The translations under genes were made by a program, and so were the position numbers. DNA of 64,000 nucleotides from Litoditis marina (Eukaryota > Nematoda > Chromadorea > Rhabditida > Rhabditidae), in the NCBI GenBank assembly GCA_964036275.1, contig OZ038433.1, forward strand, positions 3,904,013-3,968,012, read 5' to 3'. Below are positions 51,510 to 63,772 of the stretch, piece by piece; positions within the stretch are counted from its first letter, which is position 1; each line of letters begins with the position of its first letter. The notes beneath the pieces were generated by a model, which had not been told where the DNA came from, searched no databases, and was given only the letters and a program-made list of their open reading frames with translations.

Positions 51510-51700
51510 ATAACTATACACTACCGTAGGCTACAGTATCTATAGTCGAACTATACACTACCGTAGTCCACAGGCTATAGTCATAGCTATACACTACCGT
51601 GGGCTACAGTATCTCTAGTCATAACTATAAACTACCGTAGTCTATAGTATCTCTAGTCAAAACTATACACTACCGTAATCTACAGCGACAGTAGATCTAG
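51510..51700. repeat. 37-base minisatellite containing CTACCGT and CTACAGTA
   Basis: Five units start with CTATACACTACCGT (one CTATAAACTACCGT) at 51514, 51551, 51587, 51625 and 51663, giving a spacing of 36-38 bases. Each also has a CTACAGTA- or CTATAGT-like half. Diverged CTACAGTA motifs continue to about 51745. Confidence 0.85.
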
Positions 51701-52504
51701 CCATAACTGTTATAACTATTCACTGTACTGGTCTACAGTAAGCACTATGCCCACGAAAGCTACTACTTCTTAGCTCAATGTACCGTAGCGTGAGGCTTTA
51801 CGCGAACATGAGTGTTCATCTCAGAAGAAACTTCAGCATTTTTCCATTTCACGCGACACGTCACTATGCATTGGCATACGTTCACCGCAGTTGTGGAACA
51901 GTAGAACACATCTCGACTGGACATCCAAGTTTCCAGTAGTCGTGAGCTTTGTCCACGTGAAAATCAGATATGACAGTTAGGAGAAATTATTCGCAAAAAA
52001 ATGCATTATCCGTGGAATTGTGCTCAGAGAGTGCTTGAAAAATAGCACCAAAACAAGTAATTGGTCATTATGACGTTGGCTCATTCTAAGCATTTTATTC
52101 CGGTGCCCTAAAAGTAGGTCAACCGTTCTGATGAGATCCTAATGCACCCTTCACCCCACTCACATCCTCATTACCCTTGTACCTTCTATGTACATAGTCT
52201 GTAAGTAGCGGTCTAGTTACAAGTTCATAACTTACCGAAAAGGACCAGTTTGAAATATTGCACTATTTCCCATTATGATAATTACGTCACGAGGTTAGCA
52301 GTTTTCGATAGATTGTAAACTGAAGAAATATATTTAGTTGAGACAATAACAAGACAGTGGTTTCTTCAAGCTGTATGACAGGAATTTGAATAGTGCTTAT
52401 ATTTTGAGTTCACGATTAGGCTAGTAGCGAGGTCAGAGGAATGGAAGGAATGACCAAGGAGTTTCGAAAGTCCCCCGTTCAACTAGCATACTCATAACAC
52501 CACT

Positions 52505-52672
52505 TCACTTATCACTGAAAAAAGACTGAGGAAGTGAGAGACTGTGTTCGAGAGAGGGGTAGAGAAAGATAAACTGAGGCAGGTGGGAAGAGAAAGAGAT
52601 ATAAGAGAGACAAGCTATGATATGAGAGATTCATGAATGAAATGACAAAGAGGCAGAGGAAGAAAGGAAAAG
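52505..52672. repeat. GA-rich tract
   Basis: Purine-biased plus strand with GAGAGG, GAAAGA and AGAGAC units; low complexity and non-coding. Confidence 0.65.
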
Positions 52673-53099
52673 ATGAAAACACGTCAAGAAAAGCACTGTA
52701 TTACTTTGAATTAAATCTTCAGGGATGTAACATTTGATTGGGTACAGAATTGAACTTAAAGTGACAATCGGAAAAAAACAAATTATCGACTTAGTGTCAT
52801 ATGCATATGCGCAGAAAATTCCTTCCCCTCTTTTCTGTTTTCACGTTTTTTCCATAAAAAATCTCCCCTAAGAATAGTTTCACACTTGCTCTCTGTCCCC
52901 TTCCATAATTACATGTTATTCCTATAATTATACAATTACGTCCCACTTGTTTTTCATTTAGGCCATGACGAATCGGACTTCCTGTCTGTAAATAGCCGTA
53001 TTACTTGGCGAGCGGTTGTGATGGGAACGTCCTTTCGCATTTCCAAACTTTGAATACCGTTCACGTACAAGTGGTAAATATGGTGAATAAGCTTAAACT

Positions 53100-53230
53100 G
53101 TTAGTCCATCGCACCGTCACATGAAACATGTTAAACACAGCAGAACTCAGAACCGTGCAATGACAAAGTGCACGATGCCTCATTAGAATGCCAACTTTAC
53201 GTGACTACTCAAGTGACTTCTAGTATACTT
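53100..53230. repeat. Dispersed repeat, second copy
   Basis: Homologous to 41618-41752 in the cadherin intron, in the same orientation, at roughly 80-85 percent identity by eye over its central 90 bases. Confidence 0.75.
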
Positions 53231-54563
53231 CTATTGGAACGTACCCACGTGAGCGTACCGTGATCAAACTACAAACTCAACCGGAAGAGAAAAACAAAAG
53301 GACTGTAATTTCGTCTCTATCTGGAGCGATACACCCATAAAGTCAAATATTTTTTTAGTTCGAAGAATCACCTGAAAGCTTAAAGTATGATTAAACAAGT
53401 GTGTAGAAAAACATTAGGCAATCGCAACTATGCACTGTTTTCCTACAGCTTCAGTTTTTAGAGTCCAGCTCCACCAAAGTGGTCCCTTCATTTTCTGCTG
53501 CTGTCCCAAAAAGCTTCCTCGTTGCATAAACTCCTGCTATTGGCAGACGTTCCCGCTCTCCCACAATTACAATGAGTGATCAGAAACTATAGCCAGGAAA
53601 GTATCATAGTCCACCTAATTTACAACCAGTTTTCAGCATCATGCCAATACCAACTCTGATGGATGATTTCTCCGGATTAAATGAGCTTCATCAGACGTTT
53701 TTCTCTGACAAAATAAATTTCATAGACGCTACAAGTCAACTTGGTAAATGTGCCATCAGCCATTTCGCATGTGATTCAAGCCAAGTTTTTCTCGGTTCTT
53801 AAACCTGTGAAAAAACCACTCAAATACAGTATGAATTGCTTCCCAACCTAGCTCTTCGGGTGAAAGATGGTGAACATGTTGGGTTTGAACTTCAGATACG
53901 TGTTCGATAGTAACTCAATGAACACGTGAATACTCAGACAATTCAAATACCTAAATCTTTTTCCAAAACGTACACTCTCTATGTTCAAAAATAACCGCTT
54001 TCATGAATATTCAGCGTTCACTTCAATTGGATTGACTAAATGATTGGGCAGCGGCCATTTCGGCCAAATCAATGATCGTTGGTCACCAAGTTTTCTCGAA
54101 ATACGCTTTTGCCTGTGAAAAACAAATCTGGCCACAGCGTTGTCTCTCGTTCAGACAGAAACCGCTTCTTTGTCACATAGAGAATAATGAAACCCGAAAG
54201 CTCCAACTTACTCTTTATGTGCAAAAACAGAATTTGCAACCCGGATATAATAATGAGAGTTGGAGTGCAATGAATCCACTTCACCACTGTATTTCTATAA
54301 AATCATGCGAACTTCTATTAGGATTTTGTGTGTTCACAACAACCGACTTGAGATAAAACAAGATACATCTAGGGTCTTGGAAGAGCAAGAACGGTAAATT
54401 ATACTGTGATCTGAAGCTTCGTAGGTTCATCCCACCACGTGCTCGTAGAAGCTGGCATGCAGATAACACTACAACTCTATGACGGTAGTTTAGAACTTCG
54501 TTAAGTTCCAGGCAGTTTTTTCAGAGAAAAGTTTGTGTTCCGCTCTGTGTGGAAATTATTGTC

Positions 54564-57124
54564 ATGTCAAGGAAGTCTACGGCCTACTCAAACATTGTAT
54601 TTGAAGTCTGTGTACGGTAGGTACCCACAGAACAGTGAAACGGAGAACAACGTAACCTCTTGTGTTCTCTTGATTGACATTCAAAAAGTTTATTTGTTGA
54701 TTAATAAACAGCTACGAATCCCATGGACCCGTTTTGTGTTGTTTGCTGCGTTCTTCTAGTTCACCTCTCACCGAAGTTCCCTCTCCCTCAAGAGCTGCCA
54801 ACAACCCTTCAACTTCAATTACTCGCCCTCCACTCCCGCACTTCTCAGGACTTCTCAGCATTTTCCGATCAGGCTCCAAACGTGTACGTGTTCATAGTTC
54901 ATGGGACGTATTCATAAACTTTTCATTTTTCTATATCTACCTACGTCTCCTCGAACAAACACTATTTCCCTGCTCTCATATCCCGCCGAGATACGAGTGT
55001 CGTTAAATAGTACGCAAAGCGAGAGACGCAGGATGGGATAAAGATAAAGGTATATACATGGATGTGCAAGCATTCGTATTCAGTAGTCAGGCCAAAGGCT
55101 TTCGAATGCTTTTTTGCGGCTGTAAGTTCTTTCTGCTCTTTTTTGCAATGTGAAGCCTATCCTTAATTAGCGTATGACCATCCCATAGAGTGGGCAACAT
55201 GATATCTCGTCCAATATGTGTTTACTACGCTCAGAGAACTAAACATAACTAAACGTTTATTCAGACTGAAATCAGTCCGGGAATCAACATGCGTGTATTA
55301 ATGAATGTTTATGTTATCTAGTTTTTCAAAAAGTGTTTACCTTCACTTGTATTATCACTTTCTATTTAATGCTCAGAGTGGATACCACTCACCTTTTTCA
55401 CAGAGTTTCCCCTCGTTAAACACCAGTTTGAGTTTCAAGTTGCAATAACGATACGGAGGTGCTTACTATATACTTTATTCCATATCTGCTGCTTTCTGTA
55501 TCCGGTTTCTCAAAGTTTTCCCAAAAGTGTGTCAGGTATACGAAGATGTTCTCATTACAGAACGATTTATAGAAAGGCGAACTGTACATGTTCACGTAGC
55601 GATTACTAGGACTATTCCACTCATTTCCCTTGCTTCGTGGGTGTGAAAATTGCGTGAGGAATGCGAAAGGAGAGGTCGTGCCATTAAAAAGACAATAAAA
55701 TTAGGAAGCGCCCGAGGCGGCAATCAAATAACGACAACTGCTTTCCGCTCTCACGTCGAACTCTGTGATCTCAAGGTCAGAGGTCACCTGAATCTTGCAA
55801 CTTCTTGTTTGCGGTTTCATTCCCATTTGAATCTCCTAACGCTTTTCACTCTACTTCGCTTCGGACGCTAATCACTTTACTTGGTCACTTTTGTAATTGA
55901 CTGAAACACTTGTTCTCTGGATTATGTGTACTTTGTGAGAGTAGGTGTGGGAACTGACAATATACTAGATCCACTGATGTGTCGCTCCAATCTTGTTATT
56001 TTAATTTTCGTCGTTCTCAATCTATGATTAGTACAATTCGTTCGGAGTTGAACATAATATGAATGAAACACATAATTCACACATATGAACTTCTACATTG
56101 ACCTGGCTAGTTAAAAGTTTCAGTGTTTGCTTTTGGAAGAAAATGTTTACGCTCCCTTCTGCTCAAAATAGAGAGATATAGAAACTCTCCATCATTAGAT
56201 ATTAACGTTGCCATCAAAAATGATGGCCATTAAACATCTCTTATTTAGGCAGAAGGACACTCGAAAAAACATCCGCTTCTCGATATCTTAAAGATTTCCG
56301 GCATCGGAAACATTATTCTGATAATGAAAAACATCAAAGAATAGACATGAGAAGCATTTAATTGCCTCAATCATGCGAGGATAGGAAACAACAGGAAGTG
56401 TCAAGTTAACACGGGTAGAATAAAATACTAACTATTTTGTACGTTCATATTGAAATTATACGCTAAAACAATATCATGATTTTCCTTAAGTTATTAGTTA
56501 TTGCCACATTGCCCAGATAACGTAGAACTCAGATGCTCAGGTTCACAACTAACGGAACACTTCTGAATCATTCCAATAACGTTCAGACTTTCAACGTGTC
56601 CTTAACTGATCATTAGCTTAACTGGATATTAGCTCAATCTGTGCAGGACATCATAGAACAGAGAGCTTTTATTGCACTATGAATGTTCTCGTGATTGAAA
56701 TTGGAACAGTCAGTTATTATACTAGCTGAAAGGCACAATTTGTTCCTAATCTTTTCAAAAAATCAGTTCCAACACTTCTCGTGTACCAAGTCATCCTGAA
56801 CAGTCCGGTGTGTGCATTTTGGAGGTACACCAGCTCCTACGGTCGACCTGCCGACCTCCTCTACTAGGGATTTTCCTCATCGTTTGGTCGGTTATGGTGT
56901 TCGCTCTACTCGAAGCCATTTTGTACTTTGAGCCGTTTGTGGTCCGGTCGAAATTCGAAGATCATAGTATGTATCGAGACCGAACAACAACACTGTCGCT
57001 CCTTGCATGTCTTTTTTTCTTCCCAACCTAAATTTTGAATGTGGTGACTTCCTCACTCGGGACAGCAAAGCGAATCAAGAACGCCGTCTACGAAAACACG
57101 ACTAATGGAAATGCAATGGGGCAA
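54564..57124 (+). CDS. Candidate multi-exon gene for an unrecognised membrane protein
   Basis: Five short exon candidates join in compatible phases: 54564-54616 (ATG 54564, preceded by TTTTTTCAG at 54516-54524), 54760-54881, 55705-55775, 56834-56966 and 57066-57124. Donors are CG-GTAGGT, AAAC-GTGTAC, AAG-GTCAGA, A-GTATGT and CAA-GTAGAA. The predicted start is MSRKSTAYSNIVFEVCV. A Ser/Pro-rich cytosolic segment follows (SPLTEVPSPSRAANNPS), then HVELCDLK, then one strong TM helix (PPLLGIFLIVWSVMVFALLE) and an extracellular-looking ENTTNGN sequon. Another open exon at 61894-62068 (TTTCAG acceptor; hydrophobic PSLIFFWFRVLSA then basic TKTKRR) could belong to it, but exons between are unresolved. 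I recognise no family. The fourth exon could instead start at 56804. Individual exons are short enough that the chain may be chance. Confidence 0.33.
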
Positions 57125-57174
57125 GTAGAACGACATTGTTCCCCATTGGACTTCTTGTGATTTTCATAGTTGTT

Positions 57175-57362
57175 TTCTGTTCGTTGTACTATTACTTGTC
57201 TCGTTCCCTCTTTCTCTATGTCTCTACCTCACGTTTCTTTCCCTCCCTCCCTTGTTCTCTTCCTGTTCCTCTCTCTCGCTCTTTTGTTGTATCTTTCTTT
57301 CTCTCTCCCTCTATCTCTCTCTTTTTCTCTCTCTTACCCTACCTTCTGTTTCTCTCAACCCT
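57175..57362. repeat. CT-rich tract
   Basis: Pyrimidine-rich plus strand (CTCTCTCTTT, CCCTCCCTCC blocks). The hydrophobic Ser/Leu/Phe peptides read from it are low-complexity artefacts. Confidence 0.7.
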
Positions 57363-59979
57363 CGGTTCTCCGTTTTGCTACCTTCACCATCCAATATATA
57401 AATCCAATCAGTGCCACATATGAATAAGTCATCCCCCCGCTCTCGCTTTTTAATAATTATTCATCTGTTTTCCATCTAAAAACACATTGATGAATTACTC
57501 ATCATTTAGCTAAGAGCTTAAAAATCAAGTCACTGTGATGAGGCCTTCACTTAGCGTAGGTTTCATTAACGTAATTTTACGAGAGAGTTTTAGGCAACAG
57601 GGTTTTGGGTTGAACATCTTGAGATACTATGATTAGGGTAGAACACGCTATCTCACCATTTACAAACGTAGATAACTGTTGTATTCGCCAATCTCACATA
57701 CTTTCCCGTGGCGTGCTGGTTTTTCAATGTGAAAATCCACGTACATTAATACTTCGGTGTTCTCCAGTTTCTGAATGATTCATTTATCACAGGATGAATG
57801 TCCTGAAAGCACCATAAGTCGAGTCAAAAAATTTCTTTGACACACTCGCAAAAAAAAGGGGGGTTCATGGTTCAATTTTTGAGTTCATCGCTCAATTTGG
57901 TGCATGTATTAGACTTTTAAACGTCACGTTATTGTTCTATGGATTGGAATTTTCGTCGAATCTTCGTATTTCTCGAAGCTTCTATGGGGTCGTCACTCTG
58001 TATTTGATCATTATTGATTATTGTAGTTTGATCGCGCTGCGTTCAAGGCAGCACTCGAGAACTTCACTCAATTTTTATTGAGTTCCTACAATGAAATTCG
58101 GCGAAATAACCTTTTTTGGATAATTACGGTTTTCTCACATACAGACGTCGTCTCCATCCGATGTTTACTGTGTATGTTCGAACTTGATTTCATTTGTTCT
58201 AGGACGAACCAAAGTCCATAAGGGAACGTTATTAGAGCAGGCAGACACAGTTATTTTGTGTAAATCCCCTGTGTTTGTTCTTATATTCCGTTGCGTTCCA
58301 GGCGAAAGTGGGAGTTGTGTTTCAAAATCGAGCTAAAACCCAACATTTTGATTGTTTCTGTAGTGAAATCATTTGTACCCCCGCCCAAAAACTTCTCGCC
58401 ACTTGCAGAGTTGCACGTGAACGGAATTTGTCGGAGCAATGAATGGTCGCTAACCCAATTTGTCGCGGGCCGAAGATTCTCAGAAGACAAAAACAATCGA
58501 TGCAAAATGTTCTCGGGAAATATAATTGAGACCCAAAATTGGGCTTTTGTCTCTCCAATGGAAGGTCGTTATCCATGGCACATGGGTCTTAGTTTATGCT
58601 TGAACAAATACTTTTTTGCAAGAGGCTCCCATTTTCCGCTCAGCACCAATGTAATGTTTGACAAATGTTCCATCATTTATGGACAGTAGACACCGAAAAC
58701 CGAGTGGGAAACTTCGAGGTAACGAAATTTTGGATCCTCTCTAAGACTCCGCTTTGATTTAAGCTTTGATTTTTTCGAGCAAGGCTGTAACGGTTCACCT
58801 TTCGAGTGGTTGAAGCATTTTTCGATCCTACTGTGAGTCCTATAGTAGAAATACAGAATGTTCAACTCGCTTTCATGACGTTTCTGACCAAAGTTGAAGT
58901 TTATATTAGAAATCAGTAGGAGTCTCAGTGGGAAAAGTGAGTGTGTGAGTGTACACACCAGAATACAGAACAACGTACACTTAATTGTCAGTTATATTTG
59001 TTTTTGAAAAATTTCGTTGTAACAACCAGTTCTGTACACACCCTATTTTTCGACGTAATTTTTGTTCAGATGTGTGCTGCCCAGTCCTCTGAATGAACTA
59101 AGTTCCATTTTCATAGCCAATTAATTGAGTGAGGACACTGCCGCAGGCGGCTCGTTTTACGGAACATTTCCGCTCTATGCTTATCAGTTTTTTGTACAAT
59201 TTTCCTATGTTCTCTTACTTTCTTTTTTCTCACTCATTGACTAGGATATTGTATAGACGACTTCTCTCTGCGTTTTTCTTGTTCATTCTCACTGTAGAAT
59301 TAGCTCTGAACCTAATTGTTTGTAGTTTGAACCCGTCTTTTTTTAGTCATTCTTCAAATTATAGCTGTTTATGAGACCTATCTGTCAAAATTGGTAACTC
59401 ATACATCTTCTTTCCTATTGTCCCATTCCAACCTGTTTCATTTCTCCCTTATCCATATTTGACTACTATAATTATTGGCTGAGTATTGCCCTCAACTTTC
59501 TGTCAGCACGCAACATACTGCTTATCCCGGAATGTAGTCTACATAAAAACATAAGATAGAACGCGACCTCACTTCTGTTATGATCGATATTTAGGTGTTT
59601 TCATACATAGAGAGTGAACCATGGTTCAGAAAGATCCACTATTCCTCAACCTGAAAGAAACCGGATATCTTGGTTACTCAACCGTTTCCGGAATCGATCT
59701 CAGGTTACAGTAGGTAACCGCATGCTCACCATAACTCAACACTGGTTGCTAATCTAATTGTATGAATTTCGATAAGGTTCACGAGATCACTTGCCTGCCA
59801 GCAGTCAGCACATTTCATAAACCAATTTTTGACACCTGTGACTGTCAATTCTTTGTGTAATACCAAGGTTTGATGGACCTTCAATATATGTCAGCTTTGC
59901 AGAGGCTAGGTGTTTGTGCTAACTCCATTTGCTCTCTATGACTGCCTGATTTTCGTACACGATTTTTCAATTACAGTTA

Positions 59980-60080
59980 TAATATTACTTTTTACAGTTA
60001 TAATCACAGTTATAATATCACTTTTTACAGTCATAATATTACTTTTTCAGAGCATGCTCTGAAAAAGTAATATTTTATCT
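59980..60080. repeat. TTATAATATTACTTTTTACAG tandem units ending in a 40-base perfect palindrome
   Basis: Three imperfect units of about 22 bases lead into 60035-60074, which is a perfect palindrome of 20 + 20 bases centred on AGAGCATGCTCT. No protein coding. Confidence 0.85.
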
Positions 60081-60727
60081 GTAACTGAAAAACTTATTCA
60101 AGTCTTATATCTGTTCAATGAACGTTTTGATTTCACCTACTTATTTTTATGTTAGTTTGCTGTACTGGCGAGACTGTTCGGAACCAGAACGCAGCAATGA
60201 GAGTGATCCACAGTAATCATCCGTTGTCTTGAGTTCTACGAGCAAACACCATTTCACCCTTTTATTGGGTTCGCTCTATCCACAGCATTACTATACGTGT
60301 ATGTTACCTTATGTCGCTGTGTTTGTAGTTTGATCATGTGATTTTTCGATCGAAATTCCGTCGAGCTCACACTTACAACATAGCTCTTGTCATCCCCTAT
60401 AGATGTTCAAAGCAATCCAAACCCTCTATTCAAATGTTGCCCTTTCTTTTTCTATTGCGATGATGCCAACCTCATCTCGTTAGAAAATCTTTGGAATATC
60501 ACAAATCTCACGATCTCACAATTAGTTTCCCATACATTCCCACCTAAAATATTCAATCGGCGCAAACAGATTGAAACCTCAGCGAATACTCTATTGGAGA
60601 CAATTTGGAAAAAAAAATTTGGAAAGTAAGTTAGTATAGAGATGAGGATATTGGAAAAATTGTTAATACAAAAGACAACAATGTCTTCATAGAGTTGTAG
60701 TTTGATCACTCGCCTGTGGATACTCTA

Positions 60728-60925
60728 CTATAGTGGGTGCCAAATTTATAAATTTCGGTCTCTCCCCGGAATCGAACCTGCGAGCAAAAGATTCGTAGCA
60801 GGCCGCTAACCACTGCGCTATTAGAGGGCATAGCGGGCATGTTTTGGAATCGACGACATCTGTGCGCACACAGCGGAAAGTGAGATATACAGTACCCTCC
60901 CGCCTTTCCGTTGACGACGACTATA
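60728..60925 (-). mobile_element. tRNA-bearing short repeat, copy 2
   Basis: Homologous to copy 1 throughout: CTATAGTGGGTG start, tRNA-like part with A box (TAGCGCAGTGG) and B box (GGTTCGATTCC) on the minus strand, shared ACAGCGGAAA, CGCCTTTCCGTTGACGACGA and CTATA end. It is the better preserved of copies 1 and 2 in its tRNA part. Confidence 0.75.
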
Positions 60926-62068
60926 TAGCACTAAATCAAGAAATGAATGAAACCGTGAACTTGTTTGTTTTGGCGTGTAAACAGTGTATTTAGATTAAAG
61001 AATGACTAAATATAATTGAAAAGTGTGAGCAGACATCAATTACGTAGTGATGTCTTCGGGCGTAATTTACCGCTCAATTATTACTTAAGTTCGGTTCGAG
61101 TAGGCTGGATATGAGCAGAATCTTAGTTTGAACGTTTTGGTACAATGTCAGTGACATCAAATATCAACCCTATTTTTTGTACAATAACAATAATACGTAT
61201 GAAAAAAAAAAATTCCAATTGTCATCAATTTTTGGAGAAATCTTGGAATCATAACTTCATTTCAACAACAACAATTATATTCGTGTGTGACTGTTTGAAC
61301 TAGTGATAGGATAGCACATGGAGAGTGATTATCCATTCGACGAATTTTTCTTGTTTTCGTTCATTTGAAAACTAACGTTACTCGGTTACTCCAGCTGACA
61401 CTTCAAACTCAAACTCAACCTTTTCCGATGATCAGTGAAAAGTTCCAACTTTCAAAACTCGGAGCCGATTATTTTTTTTTCTGAAAAACAGTCCAATAAC
61501 GGCTACAACTGCTTCAATTCCTCAGACTTGCATCGAGCAAAACATCGAACTATTTCCCAGAAAAGGACACTGATTTCGGTTCGCACACTTTACCGTGACC
61601 AAGAAGAAGTAATGTAACTCAAGAGAAAACAAAGACTGCTCTGGAAATCACAGCATTCGAGCTTTGTTTTCAGAATGTAACTGACACCCAAATCGCGGCT
61701 CAAATCGCGATCGCATTTAGTAGTTTGTTGTTTGTAACCAAAGATCATCACCACTGTTTCCCACTTTTTTACCTCATTCGATCACACGATGTGCGAACAC
61801 TGCACGATCAAAACAATATGACCACTAGTGGGAGATAAGCGTTCGCCACATATAGTCAATTTTCTTCTCTTTTTTTCTCGTTTTTGCTTTCAGTCAACAC
61901 TAAACAACTTGCGAAATAGTCCTGAGGCGGTATCGTACATCCTGGCCTTTTCATCGCGACCTTCCTTGATATTTTTCTGGTTTCGCGTTCTGTCGGCATG
62001 CGAGTATCGCGAAATAGTGACCAAAACAAAGAGACGCAGCATTGAGATAAATTGGAATGCTACTTTAC

Positions 62069-63423
62069 GTAACTTGGTGGAACAACAACTGATCTAAAAT
62101 CGAGACCCCTTGTTTCATTCCCGTGAGACTAAAAATCTCAGGAGTTATTATAGATTTCTATTCGACGTATGTAACTAAGTGTGTTTTCTGTTTACGAGTC
62201 TCAATTTCGCGTGAGTTTACCCCTATTTGTTTATTCACTCGAATGCATTCCTAATGGAGCGGAACGTAATGTCCACTTCTTACTCACTTTTTGGATCGTA
62301 GTTCTGGCGTAGTCCCTCGTATAGGAAAAGACAATGGTAGAGTTGTAGTTTGCTCTGCATACTTGACACATTTATCGAGTTGCAACTGAAATTTGACGAG
62401 AGCAAACTAAAAACACAACGGTTTTGAGCTAGATGTACAGTACTCATCGGCTCTCCCCCTATAAACCGGCGCACCCTATAAAACTCCTCATGAACAACGT
62501 CTCATCAACTTCTCAGAAGATTCTGTTCATTGCTATTCACAACATTGACACTTCGCCGGTGGTTCATGAGATGTTCGTGAGGTTCTCATGAGAAATTTAA
62601 AATCAACTTCTCATGAGATTGGGAGTATTGCTACTCCGCCCGTTGTCTCTTGGATACTTTCATTTTTTCAGATAGGATTAGTTTCAAGAATCAGATGAGA
62701 TTTACAACAAATCGCATCACATTTAGAAACTTGTGACCATCAATCAAAGATGAATCCATCCTCCGTTTAATCTAAAGTCATTTTTTTAACACAGTTTTAT
62801 TCTTCGTATTCCCGACTGAGTTTTCAAGAGGCAACATAACTCAACTTTGGATCGCCAATAAAACATACCATTGCTTTCGAGCCTTTTTTTGGAAACTTTG
62901 AACTTAGGTTGGCGCAACAGTTTTTCTTCAGCCACGACCTATTATTTATTCGCCAAAGTCTGAGAAAAATCTCAGTGAATATATGAGGGATTTCGTGAAA
63001 AAACCGTTGTGCGCCGAAAAAAACAAGTTGTGCTCTCTCTAATGAGTAGAGGTGGCGGAATATAACTTACTCAGCGTTTTTAACCCAAATTCTCCTGTAT
63101 TTATTTTCAATATTTTTGTGTAAACAAAATTACATCGTTTAATTATTCTGAGTATTGTTATAATGAAACTTTACGTCTTGGCTTGAAATAGATTGTAATA
63201 CGCAATTATCAGCTCAATTCATCGTAAATACTTGTCATGTTTAACCTAATCATTCCCGTTAAATAGTATGTTTCGGAAAAGTAGAAAGACGTTAATATAA
63301 GATACAAATATGACACAAACATTAGAACTTTCCTGGTACTGCATAGGCCGCTAATCTTTTCAAACGTAAAATATTTAGATTAGATACAGTTAGATAGGTT
63401 CATGTTTTAAGATTATTACTCGT
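62069..63423. other. No confirmed feature
   Basis: AT-rich sequence. The block 62480-62640 contains a diverged direct repeat of about 95 bases with repeated CAACTTCTCA, GTTCATGAGA and CTCATGAGA. No gene is seen. Confidence 0.4.
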
Positions 63424-63624
63424 CTATAGTGCGTGCCAAATGTATGAAATATCCGCCTCATGTGAGACTCGAACTGGGCCAAAAAGTTTGGGAGGCGCGG
63501 ATGCTAACCACTATACCAACTATAAACGTATAGAAACAATGTTGACGAATCGTATATATGTGTTGTTGCACAGCACAAAGTGAGATATACAGTATACCCC
63601 GCCTTTCGTTGAGCGACAACTATG
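63424..63624 (-). mobile_element. tRNA-bearing short repeat, copy 3, with a different tRNA head
   Basis: The outer parts match copies 1 and 2 (CTATAGTGCGTGCCAAAT at one end; GTGAGATATACAGTA and CGCCTTTCGTTGA near the other). The tRNA-like part differs: A box TGGTATAGTGG and B box AGTTCGAGTC, resembling a Gly/Glu-type tRNA instead. The family therefore carries different tRNA-derived sequences in one frame. Confidence 0.65.
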
Positions 63625-63635
63625 GGCCTGGATCT

Positions 63636-63772
63636 CTAATTGTCCAATTGTCCAGTTGTCCAACTTCAATTGTCCAATTGTCCATCTCAAATGTCCATTT
63701 GTCCAATTGTCTATTTTCAATTGTCCAACTGTCTGATTGTCTGTTTTCAAATGTCCATTTGTCCAATTTTGA
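63636..63772. repeat. Minisatellite of TTGTCCA-type units
   Basis: About fourteen units of 9-13 bases built on AATTGTCCA, with variants TTGTCTATTTTC and AAATGTCCATT. The array is open in several frames in both directions, giving repetitive peptides that are not genes. Confidence 0.85.

Larger units (their letters stand above)
46614..54523. other. Upstream region of the cadherin, no convincing gene
   Basis: The cadherin promoter must lie somewhere here, but no core element is recognisable. Apart from the repeats listed, I see a hairpin at 47381-47429 with a perfect 15-bp stem (CTGTTGGAACAAATA and complement), a CpG-dense patch at about 47165-47195, and a diverged 60-base duplication at 50198 and 50381. 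Open frames are isolated and lack phase-compatible splice partners. Confidence 0.45.
57125..61893. other. Region without confirmed features
   Basis: If the candidate gene at 54.56 kb is real, this is a long intron or holds unresolved exons; open stretches near 58304-58440 and 59140-59230 have acceptor-like starts but no clear donors. Otherwise it contains a CT tract, short repeats and one perfect palindrome, listed separately. Confidence 0.35.

Noticed and set aside
51510..51700. CRISPR-like array
   Set aside because: Units are directly abutting and diverged with no unique spacers, in a eukaryotic context; it is a minisatellite.
58291..58689. 132-codon plus-strand open frame
   Set aside because: It lacks an ATG near its start, has no domain and overlaps a competing open frame; possible exon boundaries are ambiguous.
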